DNA of 64,000 nucleotides from Proteus terrae. GTDB taxonomy: Bacteria; Pseudomonadota; Gammaproteobacteria; Enterobacterales; Enterobacteriaceae. The notes beneath the pieces are model-generated. The model had not been told where the DNA came from. It ran no database searches and was given only the letters and a program-made list of their open reading frames with translations. The translations under genes were made by a program, and so were the position numbers. Every line of letters starts with the position of its first letter. Position 1 is the first letter of the stretch. The DNA is taken from the NCBI RefSeq assembly GCF_003144325.1, contig NZ_PENS01000010.1, forward strand, positions 1 through 64,000, in the 5' to 3' direction. Positions 9,815 to 17,169 of this stretch are shown here, in pieces.

Positions 9815-9842
9815 ATGTTTCCAGTATTAAAACTGGAAACAT
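9815..9842 (-). promoter_or_regulatory. Intercistronic inverted repeat between mprA and emrA
   Basis: ATGTTTCCAGT and ACTGGAAACAT form a perfect 11-bp inverted repeat around a 6-base loop, between the mprA stop and the emrA start. On the minus strand it is followed by a mixed, T-rich stretch and not a clean T run. It could be an RNA hairpin that lowers or stabilises distal expression, or a protein operator. Confidence 0.55.
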
Positions 9843-9967
9843 AATTATAAAGTCAATCTTAGAATAATTATTAGCGTGAAGGTAAATTATAAATGCTAAT
9901 GGGTAAGTATGTTTGCCGATTTATGGCTTAAATAGGATTAGATCAATAAAACTATTTATTATGCTAC

Positions 9968-10495
9968 TTATTCACAACCTTTTTCAGCCAAAGTATCTAA
10001 TTGTAATAATAACTTACGCATTAGCGTTTCAAGCTGTCTTTGTTCAGATTGATCTAATACAGACCAGATTTGTTTTAAGCACTGATGTTGCGGTGGTAAT
10101 AAGCTATTTAAAAACTCTTCACCTGCATCAGTTAAATGGAGATGTAAACAACGGCGGTCATTATGGCTTTCACGACGTTCAATCCAGCCTTGCTTTTCAA
10201 GCTCATCAGCAATGCGTGTTGCATTCGTTCTTGAAGAGCCTAAAGCTGCACTTAATTCTGATGGTTGAATACTACGATTTTCTGTCGTATCTAAAATCAT
10301 TAGTGCCATAAATAATGTCTCGTTAATACCCTGAGACTTTAACATATTATTACGACTTTCAAGAAGTTTGCTTTGAACATGCATAGAAAGGCGAGTTAAC
10401 AAAATTTCTTGATAAGGAATATCTTTGTTAAGCGATTTCTGTTGTGTAGCGCGAGTGTTTAGTAATTCTTCTGTTGGCGTAAATGAGCTTTCCAT
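9968..10495 (-). CDS. mprA: MarR-family transcriptional repressor MprA (EmrR)
   Basis: A 175-residue winged-helix MarR-type regulator. In E. coli MprA represses its own operon, and hydrophobic ligands that are EmrAB substrates release it. The recognition-helix segment [16 protein letters not shown] and the wing R-R-E-S-x-N-D-R-R-C-L are both present. The ATG at 10495 has AAGGTG upstream. As first gene of mprA-emrA-emrB it should control the pump. Confidence 0.95.
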   Translation of the reverse strand: MESSFTPTEELLNTRATQQKSLNKDIPYQEILLTRLSMHVQSKLLESRNNMLKSQGINETLFMALMILDTTENRSIQPSELSAALGSSRTNATRIADELEKQGWIERRESHNDRRCLHLHLTDAGEEFLNSLLPPQHQCLKQIWSVLDQSEQRQLETLMRKLLLQLDTLAEKGCE

Positions 10496-10987
10496 TTTTA
10501 GACACCTTGTTAGTTTCGAAAATTAGGATAATGCTGTTATCAACATGTTAAATGGTATATTAAACACACAATTTAGCAATTTTTATTATTTATAGTCACT
10601 ATGTTTTTTTGATTATGTTACCTGATTCATAAATTTTCTGAATGATAACACAAAAAAAAGAATAGGTACTTATCTCTTTACAATAAGTTAATAAAATCAA
10701 TTTATCACTTATCTGACAATGAATAGTAGTCTATTTGCGAAAAAAGGGATCATTTTTTACGATAAAACACGTAATAAATTTATTATCACCATCAATGCTT
10801 ACCATGTGGACAATACCGAATTGAAATTATTTATATAGTGCTTTATTGGTAAGATTGATATAATTTTCTTAATAAAGAATGGGATGATGATATACATCAA
10901 TAGTAATCACGCTGTTAAAACATTCACATTTTATTCTGATTAGAGTGGGATTGAAGAAATAATATAACCCATCCTTGGGTCTGAATA
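10496..10987. other. 492-bp intergenic region upstream of mprA
   Basis: AT-rich, with no open reading frame that looks real. It holds the mprA promoter at its left end and the 3' flank of the MFS gene at its right end. Beside the MFS stop codon is a weak 5-bp hairpin (ACCCA/TGGGT, 10967-10980) without a T run. I see no RNA gene or mobile-element end. Confidence 0.5.
10546..10566. promoter_or_regulatory. Candidate MprA operator
   Basis: A 21-bp imperfect palindrome with arms TGTTAAAT and ATTAAACA (one mismatch) lies about 50 bp upstream of mprA. Position and size suit an autoregulatory site for a MarR dimer. Assignment to MprA is inference. Confidence 0.4.
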
Positions 10988-12205
10988 TTATTCGGCGTGG
11001 ATTATTGGATCATTTTTATAACCTAAAAACCAAACAATAAGACCGATAACGCCGATGACTAATCCAGCGATGGAAACACCGGTCCATCCATATTGATGAT
11101 AAGCATAGCCTGATAGTAAAGATCCTAATGCACCACCAATAAAATAGCTTGTCATATAAGCGGCAGTTAGGCGGTTTCTAGCATCAGGTAAAATACGGTA
11201 TATAGTGCTCTGATTGGTGACATGAACACCCTGAACAGCTAAGTCTAGCAGGACAACGCCAATAATAAAGCTGATGAGCCCAATCCAGTGATAATAAGGT
11301 GCAATAATGATAAAACCCCAAGAGAGAAAGAGGATGACTAATCCTACGGTGGTGGTTTTTTTACCTTTTCCTTTATCCACTAATACGCCAGCTTTTCCTG
11401 CCATTAATGCACCTGCGGCACCCACAAGACCAAATAAACCAATCACGGCATCTGAGTAATTAAAAGGATCAGAAGCCAATAAAAAGGCCATTGAAGTCCA
11501 CAATAAACCAAAATGAGCAAAAATAAGTGCGCCAACTAATGAACGAGTTCTTAATACAGGGGTTGTTGCAAATAATTTGAAAATGGAACCTAGCAACTGG
11601 AAATAATTTAAGTTTGTTTCACTTTTATAAGTGGGCAAGCAACGCCATAAAGTGATAGCTAAAATCGCTAGAAAAATACTTGCTACCCAGAAAATACCCT
11701 GCCAATTAGTAAATGACGCCATTAACCCAGATGCAGTTCTCGCCAGTAAGATCCCAAGTAAAAGACCACTCATAATCGTGCCGACCGCTTTTCCTCGTTG
11801 ATGAGGTGCAGCAAGGGTTGCAGCAAAAGGAACAAGAATTTGAGCCACGACTGAGAACATACCTGAGAGCGCAGTTCCTATTAACATCACCCAAATATTA
11901 GATGCCATAGCGGTAATTAATAGGCCACTTGCTGAAATTAATGTCATAGTAATAATAAGTGAGCGACGTTCAAAAATATCGCCAAGAGGCACTAATAACA
12001 TTAACCCCACGGCATAACTTAATTGCGCGGTGGTAACTATAAAACCAGCCAAAGTTGCAGATATGTGGAAATAGTTTGCGATTGAATCCAGTAGGGGTTG
12101 TGCATAGTAGTTACTGGCAACAACCATACCTGTGGCAACCGCCATAAGTAAAATAAGACCTTTGCTTAGCGATGTTTGTGGCGCGGTGTTTTCCATAATA
12201 CTCAT
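10988..12205 (-). CDS. MFS transporter, 12-helix drug/arabinose-efflux type
   Basis: A 405-residue major facilitator protein with about 12 predicted helices. The start of helix 2 to loop 2-3 has the G-D-I-F-E-R-R motif A. The overall look (N-Y-Y-A-Q-P-L-L near the start, I-Y-R-I-L-P-D-A-R-N-R-L in loop 10-11) fits the YgaY/YnfM-like group. It lies between proVWX-side genes and mprA, where E. coli carries the decayed ygaY gene, so it may be an intact positional counterpart. Two start codons (12205 and 12196) are possible and neither has a clear ribosome site. The substrate cannot be told. Confidence 0.8.
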   Translation of the reverse strand: MSIMENTAPQTSLSKGLILLMAVATGMVVASNYYAQPLLDSIANYFHISATLAGFIVTTAQLSYAVGLMLLVPLGDIFERRSLIITMTLISASGLLITAMASNIWVMLIGTALSGMFSVVAQILVPFAATLAAPHQRGKAVGTIMSGLLLGILLARTASGLMASFTNWQGIFWVASIFLAILAITLWRCLPTYKSETNLNYFQLLGSIFKLFATTPVLRTRSLVGALIFAHFGLLWTSMAFLLASDPFNYSDAVIGLFGLVGAAGALMAGKAGVLVDKGKGKKTTTVGLVILFLSWGFIIIAPYYHWIGLISFIIGVVLLDLAVQGVHVTNQSTIYRILPDARNRLTAAYMTSYFIGGALGSLLSGYAYHQYGWTGVSIAGLVIGVIGLIVWFLGYKNDPIIHAE

Positions 12206-12362
12206 AACAAATCATTTGTAAGGTAAATGATAGTAACATGAGTCATTTTTTTGAGAAAAGAATTACTGTGATAGAGATGTTCAATTAATTTGATACAAAA
12301 CCTTAGATTTTATTCTTATAACATATTGTTTTATATAATGAATAAACATTAATTTTAGCTTA

Positions 12363-12770
12363 TTAATAACTAAAAAGCGTAAAAAAGAGCATAGCCAAAC
12401 ACCATATCCATTGAACTGAAACACCAATCAAGGCAAAAGAAAATAGACGTTTAGTTCCTAGCCAGCGAGCTTCCATTGTCTGTTTTTTGGGACGTTTAGG
12501 AAATAACGTAGAGAGGCTTTCATCAAAGCTAACATCATCTTGATAGCGATAAAGTACCTGAAAAAAATGGCTATCAAGCCATAAACGAAAAAGGTGATAT
12601 TGCGTAAATAAAAATAAAAGAGAAGCAACAAAGAAGGCCATTTTATTATGAAAATGAAGGCTAAATACAGGCCATGTGCTTATATAAGGTAATAGTGATA
12701 AAAGTAGTAAATAGCGCCAACTTTGTGTTAAAGACACAATCACTTTACCGCTGGTTTTTGTTGTCAGCAT
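12363..12770 (-). CDS. Small membrane protein of unknown function, last gene of the ynb operon
   Basis: I do not recognise this 135-residue protein. Three hydrophobic segments are visible (about 18-37, 44-60 and 110-132), with a basic linker P-K-R-P-K-K-Q between the second and third. It starts 10 bp after the ynbD stop codon, in the same direction, so it is very likely translated from the same mRNA. No catalytic motif is evident. It may be a membrane partner of YnbD or YnbA. This is inferred only from position. Confidence 0.7.
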   Translation of the reverse strand: MLTTKTSGKVIVSLTQSWRYLLLLSLLPYISTWPVFSLHFHNKMAFFVASLLFLFTQYHLFRLWLDSHFFQVLYRYQDDVSFDESLSTLFPKRPKKQTMEARWLGTKRLFSFALIGVSVQWIWCLAMLFFTLFSY

Positions 12771-12780
12771 AGTTATCTCG

Positions 12781-14112
12781 TTATTTATTTTGTTGGAAAC
12801 GCGAATACCAAATTTGTAATGCCTCTTGTGTTTCTGGATTTAAAATCACTTGAGGGCGTGTTTGATACACCTGTTTTATCGCTTCTTCCAAAGTATCTAC
12901 TGTGCCACTGTAAACTAACCATGCAACTACAATAGTTGCACTGCGCGAATAGCCTAATTTGCAATGAATATAAACTGTCCCTGCTTGGCTAAGCTGTTCC
13001 ACAGATAACATGGCTTTGCTGATATCATCAGGAGATAATGGTAATAAATCGATTTGAGGTTGCGCTAAATAAAGCTGATTTTGGCTAAACTTGTTTCTTG
13101 GCCACTCACAGGTTAAATCAAATACGGCGTTCGCTTTTAATTTATAAAGAGGGCGTCCACCTAATAAAATACCTTCAGTCACTAAACTGGGTGTTTGGCA
13201 ACGAGTTAAATAATAGCGATAAGTACACCAAGCAAAAAAGCGATAAGGTAATAGGATTATCTGTGCAGAAAGGGGAATTTTACCTTGTGCATTTTTTTGA
13301 AAAATAGAAGCGCCTGCCCCTAAATAACCTAAAGCCACAAAAGTTAATGTGATTGCAGGCCAGAGAAAAATCCAAAAGAAACCTTGTAAGCCAAAAGATA
13401 ACAGATAAAACACCATTGCTGATAACGCATAGTTTTTACTAATACGTAAACTGCGTTTACTGCCTGTAAAATGCCATTTCCAACGAGAGTTTATTGGTAA
13501 TAAATAACAGATAAACACGCCGACACCAAAGCCCGTAATAATATCGATAAAGTGATGTTGCCACGTTGTCAGTACAGAAACAGCAATAAGCAATGACCAT
13601 AAATTTAAAAACCATTGCCATGATTTTGGAGTATGTGCGCGAAAACGCAACCAAAGTATCCACAATAAGATTATGTGCAAAGAAGGGGCTTGATTATAAG
13701 GTAAATCGAAACCTTCTAATTGGGTAAATAACCAACCAGAAAACCCTTCTGTTGTTGGGCGAATAAAACTAAATTTTAAAGGGAATAATAAAAAACCAGC
13801 ACAAGCAATAAGAGAGGCAACAATTAAACGTAGGCCATGTATAAATTGTTCTCTTAACGTTGTACAAATAATTAGTGAAATACCATAGGCAATATTCACA
13901 CTCCAATAAGGAATGATTGTCCAAGGTAAAAAAGGGATCGCTTTTTCCCATGAATAAACAAAAGAAGGAACATCAGATAAAGTGGAAGTATAAGTATTAA
14001 CTTGCATATAAGTTAAATAGAAAAAAGGGGCAAGAAACAACAGCCATACAATACCAGCAAGCCAGATACTTTTTCTCGATGATGTTATTTGAGTGTGTTG
14101 GGTTCCACCCAT
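12781..14112 (-). CDS. ynbD: YnbD: PAP2/AUR1-like membrane domain fused to a dual-specificity phosphatase
   Basis: A 443-residue two-part protein. The N-terminal ~300 residues are a multi-helix membrane domain with P-S-L-H and H-H-F-I-D-I-I-T-G motifs, as in the AUR1-like branch of the PAP2 superfamily. The C-terminal part is a cysteine phosphatase with H-C-K-L-G-Y-S-R-S as the catalytic P-loop (HCx5R). Both halves are expected to act on phosphate esters. The start is the ATG at 14112, preceded by AAAGGAA; a longer reading frame back to 14256 would overlap ynbC and has no ribosome site. It lies between ynbC and the small membrane gene. The substrate is unknown, but a phosphorylated lipid made by YnbA is a natural guess. 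Confidence 0.85.
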   Translation of the reverse strand: MGGTQHTQITSSRKSIWLAGIVWLLFLAPFFYLTYMQVNTYTSTLSDVPSFVYSWEKAIPFLPWTIIPYWSVNIAYGISLIICTTLREQFIHGLRLIVASLIACAGFLLFPLKFSFIRPTTEGFSGWLFTQLEGFDLPYNQAPSLHIILLWILWLRFRAHTPKSWQWFLNLWSLLIAVSVLTTWQHHFIDIITGFGVGVFICYLLPINSRWKWHFTGSKRSLRISKNYALSAMVFYLLSFGLQGFFWIFLWPAITLTFVALGYLGAGASIFQKNAQGKIPLSAQIILLPYRFFAWCTYRYYLTRCQTPSLVTEGILLGGRPLYKLKANAVFDLTCEWPRNKFSQNQLYLAQPQIDLLPLSPDDISKAMLSVEQLSQAGTVYIHCKLGYSRSATIVVAWLVYSGTVDTLEEAIKQVYQTRPQVILNPETQEALQIWYSRFQQNK

Positions 14113-14216
14113 ACTAAAATTCCTTTCTTTGTTTATGCTTCTATTTTTACAAAGGCTTAAAACTATCGCTATATGTTGCCATATAGCGATAGTTTGGTTA
14201 TTGATGATGTATTCTG

Positions 14217-15986
14217 TTAGCGACGTTTTGCTATCGATACACTGAAAATACCCCAATGATCAATTTGTTGATCTAACTTTTCAAAACCTGCTTCATTGAC
14301 TAAAGCATCCATTTCACCTTGACTACGGCAACGCATGATCCAAGGTTGTCCATTTTGGTGACTAGGTAATACACGAGCAATCATTTCAAGCTGAGGGTGC
14401 CAAGGTTGGCAGGTATAAATCAATAAGCCACCACTAGGGATTGCTTGAGATAATCCTTTTAAAGACTCTTTTAGCAGATGATTTTCAGGGAATAATTCAT
14501 AGAGTCCACTAACAATACCTAAAGTTGGTGACGGAGAAACCGCACTCAAGCTTTCTGCATCAAAGGCGTTACCTTCTTCAAAACGCACTTTGTCTTCTAA
14601 GTGGCGTTCTTTAATCGCAATATTGCCTTGTTCAACGTTAATGGTGCTGTAATCACGCATTAAAATCGAATCGACTTTACCATAATCATTAACAGCATCA
14701 AAAAGATAGCGACCTTGTCCTGCAGCGATATCCATAATATGCACAGGCATATTATTTTGTATTAATTGGCGAATTGCATAGCGGATAGTATTTTCAATAT
14801 TGATTTTGCGTTGGCGAATGCCTTGCCAACCAATACTATTTAAATATTGTCTATCAACAACCCGACCAAATAAGCCTTTCCCTTGAGGCTGATTACGATA
14901 GACATAGTCCAGTGTCGATCCAGAATCAAAACCTTTATCGTAACCTAGAGCAACACCTTCAGATGCTTTACCTAAAGTACTCATAGAACGGCTAAGTACT
15001 TTGTAATAAAGTCTTTTTGGACAATATTTAGGAAGTGGCGTCTGTAATGCGCGATAAACATCTGCACTATGACTCCAAGTATCTTCATGTTGGTAATCAT
15101 GTTGATAAAGTGGTTGTGCAAATAAGGTTTCAATAAAACTGCGCATTTTATTGATAGGAATAACTCTGTCTTTCTCACCTAAAGTATCGTGGTAAAAGCC
15201 AGGTAAGACATGCTTTTCTTTGATAGATGTGTTTAAACGTTCATAGAAAAGATGTTGAGGCTTAGCGTGGACCACATGATCATTGCCTGAAATAAACAAC
15301 TGTGTTGGTAAAGTAATTGCACTTGCATCTTCAACAACACGATCAGCCGTTTTATAAAGCTCTAATAAAATATTGACGGCAATAGGACGAGTGATCAGCG
15401 AGTCTTGGTTAAAAGAGTCGATGCGACTTTGATCATGGGTTAAGTATTTGGCTTTCACGTATGAATTAACATAAAAGAGCCCACGAGCTTTTTGCATCAA
15501 GGCAAGGCCTGTGCGTGCAAAAGGGACATATAATTTCACTTTAAATGCAGGGGAAGCTAACACCATACCGCGGATCTTAGGGGCATAATCGTGTACCCAA
15601 CCAGTAACTAAAACGGCGCCTACACTTTGACCAACAACCAGAATATTCTCCATTGGAATATTATAGTTGGATGAAACGTAATGAACGAATTCGTCTATAT
15701 CTTTTATTGAAGTTCCCATTGATGGGCTATAACCGCGAGCACCTTGATTTTTACCATGTCCACGAGCATCCCAAGCAAACATTGAAAAATCAGGAAGATC
15801 TAACTCATCCACTAGATGAGAAACACGACCTGAGTGTTCATGGCCTCGGTGAAATAAAATAATTGCTTTTGGTTCAGTGGTAATTTGAGCAGGCCAATGG
15901 CGATAATACAAAGGTGTTTTATCGCTGGTGGTAAATTCAGACTCAAACATATTCCTTTGAGTTTGATATTGCGGTTGTTGATTCAT
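14217..15986 (-). CDS. ynbC: YnbC: alpha/beta hydrolase fused to a SAM-dependent methyltransferase
   Basis: A 589-residue fusion. Residues ~15-290 are a lysophospholipase/monoacylglycerol-lipase-like hydrolase: nucleophile elbow G-Q-S-V-G, an oxyanion-type F-H-R-G-H-E-H segment, and a catalytic-type D-H-V-V ... F-Y-H-D pair. Residues ~400-585 are a class I methyltransferase with the SAM loop D-I-A-A-G-Q-G-R-Y. The length matches E. coli YnbC. The start ATG at 15986 overlaps the ynbA stop in an ATGA, a sign of translational coupling. In E. coli ynbB (CdsA-like) lies between ynbA and ynbC; here it is absent. Function unknown; lipid deacylation plus methylation is inferred from the domains. Confidence 0.87.
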   Translation of the reverse strand: MNQQPQYQTQRNMFESEFTTSDKTPLYYRHWPAQITTEPKAIILFHRGHEHSGRVSHLVDELDLPDFSMFAWDARGHGKNQGARGYSPSMGTSIKDIDEFVHYVSSNYNIPMENILVVGQSVGAVLVTGWVHDYAPKIRGMVLASPAFKVKLYVPFARTGLALMQKARGLFYVNSYVKAKYLTHDQSRIDSFNQDSLITRPIAVNILLELYKTADRVVEDASAITLPTQLFISGNDHVVHAKPQHLFYERLNTSIKEKHVLPGFYHDTLGEKDRVIPINKMRSFIETLFAQPLYQHDYQHEDTWSHSADVYRALQTPLPKYCPKRLYYKVLSRSMSTLGKASEGVALGYDKGFDSGSTLDYVYRNQPQGKGLFGRVVDRQYLNSIGWQGIRQRKINIENTIRYAIRQLIQNNMPVHIMDIAAGQGRYLFDAVNDYGKVDSILMRDYSTINVEQGNIAIKERHLEDKVRFEEGNAFDAESLSAVSPSPTLGIVSGLYELFPENHLLKESLKGLSQAIPSGGLLIYTCQPWHPQLEMIARVLPSHQNGQPWIMRCRSQGEMDALVNEAGFEKLDQQIDHWGIFSVSIAKRR

Positions 15987-16618
15987 AACGATGTATCCTT
16001 ATCTTTATCTGTCATCGTTGATTCTTTTAGTGCGCGATGAATTCGGTGATAACAAGTCAACAAAAGTAATAAATTAATAATAATAAAAAGATAATGCGTG
16101 TTTTCTGATAATGTCAGGGAGGGGAATAATCCGATAAAAAAAGCGATAGCACCGAAAATAAAGGCTCTATCACTTTTTCCCATCGGACCATCATAGCGAC
16201 GAGACGCATGAATAGTTTGGGCAAGCACGCCTAAAAACTCAGTCATTATCATTAAAAAGAGTGCCAGCATGATCCACCAATAGGCTTGTGGAAAAATAAA
16301 AGCAAAAGGTAGATAGAGTGCAATGTCTGAAATAACATCGCTGGCTTCATTTAATATCGCCCCAAGCGCACTTTTTTGATTATGTTCTCGTGCAAGCATG
16401 CCATCTATGGCATTAAGCGCCATACGAAAAAAGAGGACAAAAGGGAGCAATAAAAATAAATGGGGATAAGGATAAAGCAACAGTAATCCACCAACAGCAA
16501 TGGATAACAGTAAGGCAAAAAGTGTGACCTGATTTGCTGTGATCCCTTTTGTGAATAACTGTTCTACATAAGGGCGTAATAGAGCTTGAAATTTGGGTTT
16601 TAGGTCATAAATTGTCAT
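15983..16618 (-). CDS. ynbA: YnbA: CDP-alcohol phosphatidyltransferase family protein
   Basis: A 211-residue integral membrane protein of about 6 helices. CDP-alcohol phosphotransferases join a CDP-activated lipid to an alcohol. The signature D-x2-D-G-x2-A-R-x8-G-x3-D-x3-D is present as N69, D72-G73, A76-R77, G86, N90 and D94, so the first and third aspartates are asparagine. From memory E. coli YnbA has the same changes. These residues bind the metal ions in characterised enzymes, so chemistry or metal use may differ. It is first in the operon ynbA-ynbC-ynbD-small membrane protein. Confidence 0.87.
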   Translation of the reverse strand: MTIYDLKPKFQALLRPYVEQLFTKGITANQVTLFALLLSIAVGGLLLLYPYPHLFLLLPFVLFFRMALNAIDGMLAREHNQKSALGAILNEASDVISDIALYLPFAFIFPQAYWWIMLALFLMIMTEFLGVLAQTIHASRRYDGPMGKSDRAFIFGAIAFFIGLFPSLTLSENTHYLFIIINLLLLLTCYHRIHRALKESTMTDKDKDTSL

Positions 16619-17169
16619 GACGCATCCTTGTGTTCAAAAGTGCGTATATTACCTCATAATTATAATTTTATTATTAGCTGATTTTTATCTCATTGAATAT
16701 CTTTATTTCAATACTTTAATTTATTTACGATTTAAACATAAAACTAAGGCTTAAAATTTACTTGAGTTAATAATTATTTAGCTCTCAAAATAAAGAGAAA
16801 ATAAGATCCGCAAAATTGTAATTATCAGACTGTTCCGTGTCTGTTTTATTCTCTTTATTTTAAAAATGATTAATTTTTCTTTAGTAATATGTACGTAATT
16901 ATAATTAGGGAATTAAGTGAGGAAAATGAAAAAAAAGAGATATTAAACACCTTATAATAACTAAAGAAATCAGTTCAATTTATTATAAATATTATTTTAG
17001 ATGAAATTTAAATCTAACAAGAGTGTATTGATAGTGTAGTTATCTGTATTGAGTGATAAGTGCAAAAAAACTAGATAATGATAATTATTATCATTATCAT
17101 AATTAGCGCTGTTAGTTACATCTATAATCTTCTATCAAACTCATAACCATACAAAAAGATACTACTATT
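16619..17169. other. 551-bp divergent intergenic region between ynbA and the TonB receptor
   Basis: Very AT-rich, with no credible reading frame. The right end carries the Fur box and promoter for the receptor gene; the left end should carry the ynbA promoter, which I cannot place. No repeat, RNA gene or mobile-element end is evident. Confidence 0.5.
17074..17098 (+). promoter_or_regulatory. Fur box upstream of the TonB-dependent receptor
   Basis: GATAATGATAAT and ATTATCATTATC form a perfect 12-bp inverted repeat around one central base. The 19-mer from 17074 matches the Fur consensus at 18 of 19 positions. It overlaps a possible -10 (GATAAT) that lies 19 bp after TTGAGT (17049-17054). It should make the receptor iron-repressed. 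Confidence 0.92.

Noticed and set aside
14113-14256. Upstream start for ynbD at 14256
   Set aside because: It would overlap the end of ynbC, and the extra residues have no family support; AAAGGAA precedes the ATG at 14112.
16619-17073. Possible mobile-element or integration site around the TonB receptor
   Set aside because: I found no transposase, direct repeat or tRNA end in this stretch.
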